Assembly (NCBI GenBank): GCA_001910725.1
Contig: MJGA01000033.1
Location: 1 to 64,000, forward strand
Reading direction: 5' to 3'
DNA: 64,000 nt
Origin: Phanerodontia chrysosporium
Lineage: Eukaryota; Basidiomycota; Agaricomycetes; Polyporales; Phanerochaetaceae
Part shown: positions 21,568 to 34,341 of the stretch, piece after piece
How the letters are laid out: every line of letters begins with the position of its first letter
How positions within the stretch are numbered: position 1 is the first letter of the stretch
The notes under the pieces: generated by a model
What the model saw: the letters and a program-made list of their open reading frames with translations, nothing else
The model's database searches: none
Told to the model about the DNA's origin: nothing
Position numbers and translations under genes: made by a program

Positions 21568-22429
21568 ATGGAACGTCTCGAGAACATTGAGAAATACGGC
21601 TATACTCCTGTCCCCCGTAACCCCGAGGTCTTGCTTGCCGGCCATCCTACCGCAGGCGGGCCCAACCCCCAGCAGGCCGATTATCCGCTGGAGGAGCTGC
21701 CCTTTCCCGACAACGAACTCGTCCGCCGCAGCAAGGCATTTGTCGAGAAGGAGCTCAACCGGCCCACGTTCAATCACAGCCACCGCGTCTTCATTTATGG
21801 TGCGTCGCCCGTCCCCGTACGCCCGCGTCCTTCTGACCCGTGTGCACAGGCACGGCGCTCGTACGCAAGCACTTCCCCGAGTGGCGGTACGACCCCGCAG
21901 CATACTACCTGAGCTGCCTGTTCCACGACATCGGGACGGCGGAGCGGTACCTCGCGACGACAAAGATGTCCTTCGAGTTCAAGGGCGCGATCGTTGCGCG
22001 CGAGTTCATTCTCGAGCACGGCGGCGAGGAGGATCTCGCGGACGCAGTGTGCGAGGCGATCATCCGCCACCAGGACATCTTCGTCAAGGGCGGGAATATC
22101 ACCGCTGTCGGGCAGGTGCTGCAGCTCGCAACGATCATCGGTGGGTTGCATTCTCCTTTTCGTCTGGCTCATTCTGACGCTGTGCAGACAACGTCGGGCT
22201 CCGCGCAAACCTGCTAAGCACGCGCCTCATCGAGTCTACCGTTCGCGCGTTCCCGCGGCTCGAGTGGGCGTCGTGCTTTGGGGCTACAATCGAGCGGGAG
22301 CTCGCGCTGAAGCCGTGGTGCCACACGAGCACGTTCGAGGTGCCGAACTGGCGCGAGGGTGTGCCGAGCAACTTTGCGACGGATGTGAGGAAGAACGAGC
22401 TTATGAACAAGTATGACAAGGGTTTGTAG
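21568..22429 (+). CDS. HD-domain hydratase of the cyanamide hydratase (Ddi2/Ddi3) type
   Basis: Exons 21568-21799, 21850-22140 and 22188-22429 give 254 residues, the usual size for this family. Cyanamide hydratase adds water to cyanamide to give urea. The metal-binding HD motif is in YYLSCLFHDIGTAERY. Family blocks before and after it are ELVRRSKAFVEKELN, FKGAIVAREFIL, ADAVCEAIIRHQDIFVKGG and LLSTRLIESTV. All splice sites are GT/AG with introns of 47-50 bp. The 3' end faces the S10 peptidase gene. Substrate is inferred from family; related HD proteins act on other small nitriles or isonitriles. Confidence 0.85.
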
Positions 22430-22762
22430 TGTAGTCGATATCGTGGAATGTGACATTTTGAGATCTGCGTGCTGTCACGAAACTCGTTGGACTTGCTGTA
22501 TTGCAACCCTTGCGAAGGCGTGTCGCCAACTCGTGCGAGTGATCCCGTAATATGTCATCTCGGGAATGCACGCCAGCAGGTCCCCCAAGCGGCGTCGGTC
22601 GCCAGTGGCGAGCATCACGGACCGCCTGCGTTTGCAAAGCAGACACAGCAAGCAAATCAGGTTGGTCAGAAAGGCGCGTATGTATTATGTGAGTCGATAC
22701 AGTTATGGAATGATTAGCGTGGGCGTATGTCGTATATGAAGTCGTCAAAGTGTCGTGAAGCT
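22430..22762. other. Convergent 3' spacer
   Basis: 333 bp between the HD gene and the S10 gene, tail to tail. Nothing recognisable. Confidence 0.5.
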
Positions 22763-24953
22763 TCACTCGGTTGTGCGTTGGCCGCGTTCGAGCTCAAACG
22801 GCACGTTCTTGACCCAGTGGTTCAAGATCTTCTTCACCAGCTCCGGCTGGTCACCCGTCACCTGCCGCATGGACTTTGCATCAGCGGCCGCATGAGCAGA
22901 GCGAGAGAAAGCACTCACATGGTGACCTGCATTATCAAGGAGGACGTACGTGAAACTACCGGCGCCGGGACCTACAGCACGCACAGTCGCGTCCTCGCCC
23001 CTCCAGCGAAGATCGGGTGCATTGAGAAACGTGGATTGGTATTGCGAGCGAATGAGACGGAGCTACAGCCATGCTTGAGACTCAGTGCCCATCTGACCGG
23101 TGTAGCCAACCCACCATGGAAAGGACCCCGGGCCAAGCGCAGTTGGCGTCGAGCTTGCCGATATAGTCTGGACATACGAGATTAGAGCCCAATTTATACG
23201 ATGTCAGGGTGTGGGTACGTACGAAGCAGACGGTAACCTGCGGCAAGAAGGGGCTCGTAGAGTAGGTAGGCCTGTTGCACCCTACAACGATGTGAATACC
23301 AAGCAGCCAAAGCGCACTTAGAGCAGACTCACATGTCACCCTCTGCAACAAATTCTTCGTGGACCTGACGGTTCACAAAGGTGAAGTTGAGGTGCGCCGG
23401 CACGCCGAGCGTCGCCTTCGTTGTGGGCAAGTTCATAAAGTCGGCAGCCCAGACGGTCTCGGGCATGCAGTCGCCGAGAGTGCCGTCACACTGCTACCGG
23501 TCAGCGCAGGCTATGCCGTCCAGTAGCGTCAGGACCTACTCGAACGTTGACGTTCTCGAGGCTGCGCCCGGGTATACGGTCAGGATAGACGTTATCACAC
23601 ACGTCCATCGCGCGCGCTCGAAGGGCAACTGTGTCGTGCATGTACGCCATCTGCACGGCCTCAAGGCAGAACGGGAGTCGCTCGAATGCAGTGGCACATG
23701 TCGAGGCATTGTAGAAGTCGGTGTAGTAGCAGCGCTGCTGCAGGGCCCAGCGCTTGTGGGTAAGCAGATTTTGCACGCGGGGCTCTGTCAGACACAGTAA
23801 TAGGGAAGATTACTGATACTCACAGACATCGGGTTGCTAACCATCAAAGCTTCGAGGTTTAGGAACGTCGCGCCCGGTAAACCACGTCCTGCGGCGACGG
23901 CGGTGTTTTGCTCATGAATAATGGTAGCGATATGAGGTACATAAACCTCCAATGGAGTAACGATTTCAGCCGCAGCGCGCTATATATGTGGTCACAGGAC
24001 ATACCCCTCCATACGAGCCACCGGCAAGGACTAGCTTGTTACTGCGAGAGTACGCGGTTATCGTCACCAGGAAATAGCAGATTGTAAAGCATTGACCTAC
24101 TTCGATAGCATGGGGAAAAGACGGAAAAACTTCACCAGGAAGTCGTATGCGTCATAGGCAGCCGCACGAGAGCTATTTACGCGTGTGCCGTATGAGAAGC
24201 CGACACCAATAGGCTGTATGAAGGTGGGTCAGCATTCGCACGGGACACAGCAGGATCCATACTGACATGGTCTAGCGCGACGAGATTGTAATGTTCTGAC
24301 CATGCGCTTCGATTTATGACCGTAGTGCGGTTCTCGGTGACCTTACAATGTGACTCTGAATCGAGGTTCGTCAGATCCAGGATGAGTAGCTCGAGATTCA
24401 CGCACGTCCGAACAGCGGATTCGCCATACCGCTACTCCCCGGACCTCCACCGATTGTCAGTCTGCACGTGGGTGGTGTTAGCCAAGAAGGCGTGTGTACC
24501 AAGCAGACGGACGGCATACATGACAGGTGCACTCTCATGGTCGTGTTGCGCTTGAAAGTACCTGTCGGCAAGCCACCTTTCAAAGCTTGTAATGACCTCA
24601 CGAACGGATATGACCTACCAAAAGAATGCTCGTTTGGGGACGCTAGCGCTGTCTCCCTCAAGTCCTATGTATCCGGAGTGCGAGGTCCCGCCCACACACA
24701 GGTCATCGTGTGTCTTCACGGAATGATAGAAGGGCTTAACCCGAGCCTGGTGTTGTCGTACACCACCTGCACGGTCGTCGTACCGTCCGAGAGGCCAGCA
24801 GCCGTAGAGAACGAGGACCGTCGTGGAGGCAAGAGCCAAGAGCCTGAACATTACGGTCCGAAATGTCGCTCGGCTATTTGGCCTCGCCGGCTGCCACGGA
24901 TCCCAGTCTCCAGCGCCTTTCTCTAGACTCGATCTTTCGTCTTTCTGTGCCAT
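22763..24953 (-). CDS. Serine carboxypeptidase-like protein (peptidase S10) with N-terminal signal anchor
   Basis: Many short exons on the minus strand. ATG at 24953 opens MAQKDERSSLEKGAGDWDPW, then a hydrophobic segment (FRLLALASTTVLVLYGC, about residues 36-52). S10 landmarks follow: the oxyanion region GGGPGSSGM, WSEHYNLVALDH, the nucleophile Ser in LVLAGGSYGG, then MVSNPMS. The Asp-bearing segment is GKLDANCAWPG and the His is in YVLLDNAGHH. Stop TGA is at 22765-22763. S10 enzymes remove C-terminal residues in the vacuole or outside the cell. The 35 polar residues before the hydrophobic stretch suggest a type II anchor rather than a cleaved signal peptide. I did not fix every exon edge. 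Confidence 0.8.
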
Positions 24954-25796
24954 GTCTTGCGCACCCACTACGGCTGCCTCTACAAGCAAAGATTAGGCGA
25001 TATCAAAGTGAAGGAAGAGACGTGGGAAGTCGAAAGAGGCCAATGTCAAACCGTATCATCGCGTCGAAGATGGCGCCCCTGCACAGTGACATCTGCACAT
25101 GCAACTAGTCAGGCGGGGGTCCTCGTCGACATACACAATGCGGATACTGTCCTGGCATTCCAGCAGTGTGCATAGGCCGGAGTAATTGTTCGGACGAGTC
25201 GGGCCTCCCCGCGCCACGAAGCTGCCGGGCAAACTCGTTTTTCGATTTTTTCCTTCCACCACGACGACGCCATGCGCGGGCCGCCCTACGGTTGTTCTCG
25301 CTGTTGGTCAACGCTTCCTCTTCCCTTCCTTCCCATACGGTTTCACCTGCTCACAGAACTCCTGAGAGTTGCACCGGTCGGTTCTCCTTTCTCCTACCTG
25401 CGTGTGCAGTAGCTCACAATCTTTCTTTCATCATCAGTCATGCAAATGCTGGGGTAGAGACCTTCGTACGGGTTACAAGAATCCCAGCGGGTCTGTGGCA
25501 TAGGTGGACATGGGAACATTAAGTGCCCGAGCGTCACGATGTGTGTCGAGAGGCATAGTGGCGAAGGTTCGGCCCGTCCGCTGTCATGGCAGCCCCCATT
25601 TGTCCATTCCAAGCTAACACAGTCCCCGTACACACAGGCCGACTTCCCGCGCTACGCGCTAGGACCCTTTCCAAGGCGCGTTATCCCGAAGTTGACACCA
25701 GGCCTTTGGCATGACAAACGCTCGGAAGCTGTGCGATAAGCAGACATATGAGCTGCGCGCAGCTGAACCCTTGACAAGTCGATCCCCCACCTCACG
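24954..25796. other. Divergent promoter region
   Basis: Lies between the S10 gene (minus) and the DUF6535-like gene (plus). No coding signal with splice support; includes a pyrimidine-rich stretch around 25300-25400. Confidence 0.5.
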
Positions 25797-27882
25797 ATGT
25801 CCGCGAGGCAGAAAGGGCGCGGTGCTCAGGTGGGTGTACGCTCGTCGTTATGTGCCTGATCTTGGCCGAGGCTAACCGCCGGATAGGATCGGGCCCCTCG
25901 CGATGCGGACGATGGTCTACGGAGGCCAAGTGTGTATCAACGCGGGCGGGGCACGTCCAGGACTTTGACGGTGCTGGACATGTCGCAAGATCACGTGAAG
26001 AGCATTCGAAGTAACTCGCGCTCTACGAGCTCGTTGCGTAGTCCCTCGTCCGAAAATGGGGTATACTTCAAGCACGATTCCCTGGTGAGTGGCTCCTGCT
26101 ATTTTTGCTAGATCATTACTAATGTGAATATTCTCAATCTGCGCAGCGAGATAGGGAACGTCAAAGGACACCAACTACTCAGTGGACCATGATGGATGGC
26201 GTTGTGCGCAAAGCGGACAAGGGCAAGGTAACAAACTGCAAAGAAGATATCGATACCCTGCTCGTCTTCGTGAGTGTCACACTCGACGTACCGCTCATGG
26301 GACAAAACTGACTGCCATACAGGCTGGTTTGTTCTCAGCCGTCTTGACCGCGTTTGTCATCGAGTCGTACCACAATCTGCAGCCGGATACTGCGGCAGAG
26401 ACCGTTACTCTCCTTCGTCAGATCTCGCTTCAGCTATCCAGCTATAGTATCAGTCCCGTGTTTGCCAATGCGACCTACACCATAACGCTCGCTATGCCGC
26501 CTCCCATGAGCTCAGCGGTCCTCGTCAACGCCCTGTGGTTTGCTAGTCTCATCGTCAGTCTAATCACTGCTTCGCTAGCCATATTGGTCAAGCAATGGCT
26601 ACACGAGTACCTCGCTGGCGATTACTATTCCCCGACCGCTCGCCTACGCATCAGGCAATTCTGTCACGATGGAATCCAGGACTGGTATGTCTTTGAAATC
26701 GCCGCCGTCCTTCCTCTGCTTTTACAAATATCGCTTGGGCTGTTCTTCCTCGGCCTCGTCAATTTTACGTTCTCCGTCAACACGCAAGTTGGCTGGACCA
26801 CGGGACCTCTGGTCGTAGCATGGCTCCTCCTTCTCCTTCTCACAATCATAGCCCCCATCTTCTCTCCCCGATGCCCCTACAAAGTCACCTTCCTAGTCGG
26901 TGCTTTCAAAATACTGCGCAAGTGGTTAGGAAGACTTGCCCTGCTCCTGCTTCACAGTGGTGATACCGATGCCACCCAGACCGACTCACAGTTGACGCTC
27001 TCAGACACGATGGAGTACAAATCTGGCTGGTTTGAGGAAGAAGCGGATGCTGTAACAAGTCCAAGAAGTGACCTGCGCATCTTTCTTGCTGTTGATGCCA
27101 TGCTCGCCAGTGACTACCTAGTGAACGAGTTCTACCGCGAGCACATCAAATCGTTGCGCAGCCCTGGCCCTGATGTCGTCAACTTTGCACTCACCGTCAT
27201 GGGCCGGCGTACACGACAACGAGACCGTGTGTCACGTACAAAGTTGCCCACGGCTAGTCTCCGACCTTTGAGCAAGATTGCGTGGATCGGCCTCACCGGG
27301 ATTTTGGCGGACGCTATGGAGGAGGCGATTGTCCGAGACATGCTTCAAGATGAGGACAGGCACACTGCCACCTGGGCTCTGGAGAAATGGATGCAAGACG
27401 TCCTCAAGATTGTCATATCAGATTCAGGATTCACGTTCCAGCAGAGTGAGGCCAACATCATCACCCATGCGCTCCTCTACGATCGAAAAACCACCACCAA
27501 GCTACTTCGGCTCTCGAAGCGCAACATCTCGCCACACGACTTCACCGACATTGTTGATCTTGCGCGGGAGACTCTCAAGACCTTCGATGCAGACCGTGTC
27601 ATTGCCTGCATGCTGGCACTTGGGCAGTGGGCGGTCTCGCAGTACAGCGACACTCTCTATGACGTGCTCCGCTCGCGCCGGCTCGGCGAGAAGGGCGTCA
27701 TGGGCGTCGTGCGAGTGCTTGTGGACAAGCTTACGCAGGAGCTCGACTGGAGGCACGAGCAAATCCGGTCTCCGGCATGGGAAGTCTGGCTCGACGACGC
27801 GTTGCGCTGCGCTATCCCTGCCTACGCACGCTTCGATGTCATGACAGAGAATCGAGACCTTCGAGACGACGTCCATCAGTAA
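25797..27882 (+). CDS. DUF6535-like multipass membrane protein
   Basis: Exons 25797-25829, 25887-26084, 26147-26269 and 26323-27882, all in phase 0, give 637 residues. The basic Ser-rich N-terminus is followed by the motif CKEDIDTLLVFAGLFSAVLTAFVIESYHNLQPD, which I recognise from the basidiomycete DUF6535 family. Hydrophobic segments follow: LVNALWFASLIVSLITASLAIL, a leucine-rich pair (FEIAAVLPLLLQISLGLFFLGLVNF) and WLLLLLLTIIAPIF. The remaining 300 or so residues look soluble and helical. Function unknown; the family is greatly expanded in agaricomycetes. The reading frame is intact. Confidence 0.85.
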
Positions 27883-28193
27883 AACCACAGGCGGTCTTTC
27901 CTGGCTTACAGAAGGCAGAAAAGGTATATAAGTCAGAGAAGTCGGAAAGCATGCTATGTCTTAGGGAAGTTATGTACCTTGCGTATGAAAGACGTTTGCG
28001 ACTTTCGAGAGGCACATAAGACAGCCTAGAAGACGCTGTAAGACCGTCCGAAAGTTGCCATATAAGTAGCGATATCACACAAGTCACACATGGACGCGCA
28101 TGAGTCGGTCGCGGTTGCGTCGAGACCATGACTGAATGCATACGGAATTACAAGACTCTACATCGACAGGGCATGACAGACACAACGAGGTAA
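27883..28193. other. Spacer between convergent genes
   Basis: 311 bp. AGAAGACGCTGTAAGACCGTCCGAAAG at 28028 resembles AGAAGACGCTACAAAAGACCTCTCGAAAG at 34232, in the same orientation, on the far side of the Plavaka unit. The match is too diverged to call a terminal repeat. Confidence 0.4.
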
Positions 28194-30425
28194 TCAGAAG
28201 GTAATGGCAGGCAGTTCTTCTCCATCGCTCTCCCACTGATCGGACTCCAGGTCGAACTCTTCGGTACCGCTGCTCGTTGCTGTGACCTCGTGAATGGCGT
28301 CCGGGATGTCCGCAGCATCCTTCGTCTTCACGAAGTCCATCGCGCCGCACCACAAGCGCTGCCAATCTTCCTGGGTAAGCTTGTCCACAGGTTTCTCCCA
28401 TTTGGACGCGCGAGCTTCGGTCACGAGCATGGTTCTGCCGTCAGACAGCTCGCGCAAGACCTTTTTGTCGCCCCAGTTATCGGCGGAGTAGTGCGTGGAC
28501 GAGGATTTGCGAGGCTTCACGCACTCGCCCGTCTTCCAGAACTGAAGGGCGCGATGTACCTGGAACGACGCCAAGGTCAGCTCATCAGATTCCATGCCGG
28601 ATTGAGCTAACACGTACCGCCAGGATAGAGTGGATCAGCGCGCCGCGAGGGCTTCCCATTTCCCCACGTTCTGTCGTAAAGGCAGGGATGAGAACGGTGG
28701 ACACATGGCGGGCATACGTTTCCAATACCAGCGGATGCTGGAAACGACCCTGAATGGTGCGTTTCTCGTTAAATCAGTAGTTCTCATGCGACCAATAACA
28801 GACTCGGACTCTGGCGACGTACCGAATGGCGCTTGCCATCATGCCAGGTGGCATAATAGAACGGTACGTTCTTGTCTTCGTCGCCAAGGAGGTACTGCAC
28901 GAAGTCGGCTCTGACTTCCTTTGTGTTCAGGAATGGATCGCTCGTGAGTGCTTTCGTGACAGCTTGCTCAGCGGCGTTTCCGAGGGAGTTCCTCCAGCTG
29001 CACACGCGAGCGTGCACCTAACAGTATGTGTCAATATCTGCGAGTAAGCGGACAGAACGTACTCACGAGCTTCATCAGTGGGCAATCGGCTGTAATCTTG
29101 TAGCTGCTAGCCTCCACTTCACCCATCACATCTGCGAGAAGCGTTCGGACATCGTCAACAGACAGCGCCTGCCACGCGTTCTTGGTTCCTGCAAGCTCTT
29201 TCACAAGAGGGGTGAGAATTTCTCCGAACGCCTCGCTCAGTTCTGGTGTAAGCTGGCTGACTTTCGCGTGGTTGCGTGCCTTTTTAGGCTCTTTCAGGTT
29301 CGCTTTGATCTTCACCAGAAGCCCTGACTGTCAGAAGGAATACAGCAGGCCAAACATCAGCCGAGTAATGATGAGAGGTGCGTGCATACCTTTGCTGCCG
29401 CCTGAGATGCACGAGCTCTAAATCCCTTCTCATGTGCTCCCGCTGAAGTGGTATCTGTAGGTTCAATCAGTATCAAATCTGATAACTCGGCTGGCAAGCC
29501 CTCACGTTCGTAATCAAGCTGCTCCCGCTTGAAACCTTGATCTTCATCCTCGATACCTCCATATGCGTTCAACTGAATGGCTGTTTCATTGGGAGCTGAT
29601 GACTTCTCAGGCTCGGGCTGACGGCTTGGGATACCAGCTGTGCCCTTTGTAGCGCGCCATTCACCGGAGAGGCCACCAACGGCCTTGACCCTTGCCTTTT
29701 TGGAAACTGAGGCCCTGGTCATGCCGGTCAGTATGGCGCGCACTTGACATCTGGCAGCTTGGAAGGTGCGTACGTATCTGATTTTGATGAAGCCTGCTTA
29801 CGCTTTCCCACAGCCGTGGGAGCTCCTGCATGGCTGACCTTGTTCTTCAAGGCCTCAACGTCGGCACGACCCGCCTTTGTTGCTTTCTTCTTGCGAGCGG
29901 CCAGTGGAACGTGGTCGGCATCCTCCTCAACGACGTCAAGGAGGATATCGTCGTCCTCCGAGTCGTCCCCCTCTTCCTCATCTCCAGGCTGGTACTCCTC
30001 GCTTGACAGATCCGAACCCTCCATAAACACCTTATCTGAGCGGCGAATCATGTCTTCATTGAGTCGTGAGTCTGACTGATATTAGTGTCGGAACAGTAGA
30101 GTTCAACAGGCAACTCAATACTTGGATTATATGCGGGCTCAGGCATAGGGCTCCTGGACGGTGGGTGATTTCCTTCTTCAACTTCTGCAGCTTCCTGACG
30201 TGCTTTCTCCTGCTCTAATTCTGCGATTTTGGCGAGAACTGCTGCCTGCGCTGTAGCCTTCTCTCTCTTCTTCTTAGCAGCCGCTATCGTCTCAGCCTGG
30301 ACCTCTTCATGAGAGCGACGAGGCTTGGCCATATCTGGTGCACCAGGGTGAGCATTCTGATTCGAAGCTCGTGTGGACATGCGCTGAGCATGGGTAGATG
30401 CTTGAGAGACCTTCCCGCGCGACAT
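28194..30425 (-). CDS. Uncharacterised acidic basidiomycete protein, divergent from the Plavaka gene
   Basis: Multi-exon minus-strand gene. Exon 1 is 30425-30122 (MSRGKVSQASTHAQRM, then a Lys/Ala/Glu coiled-coil-like stretch AAAKKKREKATAQAAVLAKIAELEQEKARQ). Exon 2 starts at 30071 and is strongly acidic (QPGDEEEGDDSEDDD) before a basic patch. Later blocks are HYSADVWPAVFLLTV, SDPFLNTKEVRADFVQYLLG, VPFYYATWH, GRFQHPLVLETYARH, VHRALQFWKTGE and an acidic tail ending ELPAITF. Stop TGA at 28196-28194. I have an impression of similar proteins in many agaricomycete genomes but know no domain name or function. An alternative start 12 bases upstream (MSFIMSRGK) exists. Its head-to-head placement with a transposase suggests it may travel with the element. 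Confidence 0.65.
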
Positions 30426-30665
30426 AATGAATGACATCCACGATGATTGTCTATAGGAGATGGGGGAGGGCGGGGCGGGCAGGGTGGAAGGTGTGTCGCG
30501 GCGCAATATTGACCGTGCAAAGTTTGAACGTGCTGACTCAGCTACAGGCAGATCGCATAGGAGATCTAGGTCGATCACCCTTCTTGAACGTCCTGCACAG
30601 TCTGCGCAATCCTTTACTCCCCATGTCCTGTTGTTTCTAGTCTTCCCCTCCATATATATCGTACC
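30426..30665. promoter_or_regulatory. Divergent promoter of the Plavaka gene pair
   Basis: 240 bp between two opposed ATGs, with GC-box-like GGGCGGGGCGGGC near 30468-30481. A shared bidirectional promoter is inferred from spacing only. Confidence 0.45.
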
Positions 30666-33600
30666 ATGCCACGCACAAAGACGATTCGCCCACGCCTTGA
30701 GCCTTGTCCTGCCAAGGGGTGTTTCCGTACCTTCACCAATCGCTCAGGACTCTTCCGACACATTCAGTCTACCCACCAGACCCGCCGGCCTTCAGCGCAC
30801 CCTTCCACAGTCCCTGTACAAGCTGGACCAGAGCCTTCAGCTGGTAGTTCTTGCGCCAGCGACTGCAGTTCAACCCTCCATGATGCAAACCACGCAGCAT
30901 CTCCACCGCCAAATCCTGACATTCATGCGCGCCCCACTGACGAAGCGTACACCATATTCCACCCCTCTCTTAATGGTGAGTCACTCTGCATGTGATTCAA
31001 CAGTTATTTATTCGTTCCTAGGCTTGCCTTGCGACATACATGGATCCTTCTCACCTGCAGGAGCCAAGCCAGACCCTCCGGCGCCACGAGAGCTCTCAGA
31101 CTTTTCTCCGTTTAAGACACGCTCTCAGTTCGAGGTAGCAGACTTCCTCTATCGGCGAGACCAGATGTCGAACCGCAAGATCGATGATCTCATGCAGCTG
31201 TGGGCTGCCACACTTTCAGCCAGTGACAAGCCGCCGTTTGCCGACCACACTCACATGCATGACACCATCGACAATATTGAGGATGGTAACATTCCGTGGA
31301 CCTCATTTACGTGCACTTACAATGGTGCAACCCCTGAGCACGGCGCACCACCTTGGATGACCAGCGAGTACGACGTGCACTTTCGCTGCCCTCGAGAGAT
31401 GATCAGGAACATGCTGGGAAACCCGGACTTCGCCACTGACATGGATTTCGCACCAAAGCGAGTCTTCGGGAAAGGAAACAAGAGGGAGTACAAAGATCTT
31501 ATGTCAGGGAATTGGGCCTGGGAACAAGCGGTGCGTCTTGCTTGCATGACATTGGTTGACGGCTAGGATTAACGCCATTGCTCATAGGACAAAATTGCTG
31601 AAGACGAGGCGACACATGGTGCTATGTTCTGCCCAGTTGTGCTCGGAAGTGACAAGACGACGGTTTCTGTCGCAACGGGGCAGAACGAATACTATCCCCT
31701 TTACATATCCCCTGGCGTCGTTCATAACAATGCCCGCCGTGCGCACCGTAATGCTGTCGGGCTTGTCGCATTCCTTGCCATACCAAAAAGTACGTCAAGG
31801 ATTTGTTTTACCTGCTGAGACTCTAGCTAATACATGCATTCAAGCAGCAGATCGCCAATATCGAGGTGATGCCGTGTTTCGCAAGTTTCGGCGACAGCTA
31901 TTCCATTCCTCTCTCGCCCACATCCTATCGTCTCTCCGACCTGCGATGACAGTTCCTGAAGTAGTCCGCTGTGGCGACGGGCACTACCGACGAGTTATAT
32001 ATGGCCTGGGGCCATATATCGCTGATTATCCAGAGCAGGCTCTGCTAGCGTGCATTGTGCAAGGCTGGTGTGCACGGTATGTATATCCACATTCTGGCTT
32101 TTGATCTCTTCTTATGCGCAGTTTGTAGGTGTACAGCATTGCCCAACGCGCTCGATTCAGGTGGTATCACACGGTCCCGCGAGCATACTGACCTTCTACT
32201 TGATGTGTTTGACCTTCGTACAATGTGGGACGACTATGGCGTGGTTGGGGATCTTGTGGTGAGTCTGCAAGGACCTTTCTTGCCAGCGAACATCGTTCTG
32301 AGTGGGTTTGAATCCCAGCCATTTACCGAGAGCTTCCCACGTGCCGACATCCACGAGCTTCTCTCTCCCGACATTCTTCACCAGATCATCAAGGGGACGT
32401 TCAAGGACCACCTCGTGACGTGGGTTGAGAAGTATCTCGAGGCGAAGCATGGGAAAGCACGCGCTGCGGTGATTATGGCAGATATTGACCGTCGGTACAT
32501 TCTTTACTCATGCCATTCTAAGCCTTGAGCTCACGTCAACCTCTTAGTATCGCCTCGGCCCCCAGTTTCCCTGGCCTGCGACGCTTTCCAGAAGGCCGTG
32601 AGTTCAAGCAGTGGACCGGAGACGATTCAAAAGCGCTCATGAAGGTGCGAGTCCTACTGATTGTACGACACTGTCTGATACTGATGCTCGTTCCCAGGTC
32701 TACCTCGCGGCTATATCTGGCCATGTTCCCTCAGGCGTTGTGCGCACGTTCAGCGCATTCATGGAATTCTGCTATTTTGTGCGCCGCGACGTCATCACTG
32801 AAGATACTCTCACTGCCATCGACGAAGCACTTACACAGTTCCACAATGCCCGAACAGTCTTCGTAGAAGAAGGCGTCTGCCCTGACGGCATCTCCCTCCC
32901 TCGCCAGCACTCCCTCATTCACTACTGCCGGCTCATCCAACTCTTCGGTGCGCCTAACGGCCTCTGTTCATCAATAACCGAATCCAAGCACATCAAGGCG
33001 GTCAAAGAGCCCTATCGTCGGTCTAGCAAGCACCAGGCTCTCGGTCAAATGCTCCGGACGAACCAACGCCTTGATAAGCTCGCCGCTATCCGCTCCGAAT
33101 TTGAGTCGCGCGGCATGCTTACCAGCCCTCTTCCTGGCCTTCTGGCCCGCCACCCATCCCATCCATCTGGCATCACCGTCTCCGATAACGCATCGGACGT
33201 TGCTGGTGTAGCCGATCGTGTGACGGTAGCCGAGGACGACGATGAGGAGGCAATTAATGGTCATGTGGATGCAGAGGTCAATTTAGCGAAAACACCGAGT
33301 ACGCTTTCTCACCGATTACGCTCTTACCCCTTGACACTGACGTCTTGGTCAATTTCCAGGCCGCGGACTGCCCCGTAAACTGTCTGATCTTGCCGTCGCC
33401 ATCGGTCACCCTCAGCTCCCAGAGCTCATCCGTCGCTTCCTCTATGACCAGCTATACCCCGATGCAGCGATTTCAGGTGCTGATGTGGACCTCGATCTCT
33501 GTCCGAGTGCACCGGATCGTGCTACGGTCTATCCATCTGCTGTCGCAACGTTTTTCGCTCCAAGTGACCATTCCGGCACCTCTGGGATGAAGCGCGAGCG

Positions 33601-34024
33601 GATACGCTCGGTTTCGTCATGGCGTGGCGGTGCGACACGACGTGATTGTGTATTCCTCAATGCAGACGACACACTCCCCGGGTTCCGAGGCTTGCACGTA
33701 GCACGGGTGATGTCGTTATTCTCATTTCGCTACGGCAAGCATGTCACTTTCTCCTGCGCATTAGTTACCTGGTTTTCTCCTCTCAGAGACGGACCGTGTT
33801 CGGACACTGGCATGTGGATGGTGACGCCTGATCTCGATAGGCTTGGAAACCGCATCATGTCTGTGATTAGCCTCGAAACTGTACTGCGGGCCGCACACTT
33901 GCTCGGTGCCGCTGGTGAGGACTTTATTCCACATGACTTGCTGCATACTGATACCCTTGATGCCTTCACTGTATTCTATGTTAATAAGTACGCTGACCAT
34001 CATGCACACGAGATCGTGTTCTAA
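30666..34024 (+). CDS. Plavaka transposase (EnSpm/CACTA-related), intact
   Basis: Nine exons: 30666-30975, 31022-31530, 31588-31789, 31845-32076, 32129-32258, 32319-32494, 32548-32644, 32698-33298 and 33360-34024. They sum to 974 codons in frame. A C2H2 zinc finger opens the protein (CPAKGCFRTFTNRSGLFRHIQSTH, residues 13-36). Transposase core landmarks follow: GSDKTTVSVATGQNEYYPLY, HNNARRAHRNAVGLVAFLAI, DGHYRRVIYGLGPYIADYPEQ, SREHTDLLLDVF, QWTGDDSKALMK, GLCSSITESKHIKAVKEPYRRS and NKYADHHAHEIVF. These match the Plavaka family of DDE-type transposases as I remember it. No stop, frameshift or broken splice site was found, so the copy may still be functional. Element ends were not found. Confidence 0.9.
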
Positions 34025-34341
34025 TATATCTGCTGCTTTGATGAATCCCTCAGCCTGACGAGCTTCAGCTGGTTGGCAGTGCGTGACGCCGAGCACAATC
34101 GGCGACTTCGAGACCGGGACGCGCTAAAACCTAACCCTAGGGTCGAACTGCGCCAGACAACCCAGGCTGTCCGAGATGGCCTACCACCAACATATCCAGT
34201 CATATCATAACACAGATATCGGCATCAATTATAAGCGTGGTAGAAGACGCTACAAAAGACCTCTCGAAAGGTATGGAAAGCCTACAGGAAATGTTAGAAG
34301 GACCTCTGACAGAAGTGAAAAGACATTCCGCATAAGACACA
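34025..34341. other. Remnant coding-like sequence
   Basis: Two stretches have a coding look. One is near 34055-34206 (FSWLAVRDAEHNRRLRDRD, then RQTTQAVRDGLPPTYP). The other is near 34215-34335 (ISVVEDATKDLSKGMESLQEML) and is separated from the following ORF only by an in-frame TAA. They may be pieces of genes disrupted by the Plavaka unit. Confidence 0.4.

Noticed and set aside
21065..22177. 370-codon plus-strand ORF overlapping the HD-domain gene
   Set aside because: Wrong frame relative to the conserved HD motif and reads through two clear introns.
30460..31566. 368-codon ORF starting upstream of the Plavaka ATG
   Set aside because: It runs through the promoter and the first intron; the C2H2 finger is in a different frame, and only its second half coincides with a true exon.
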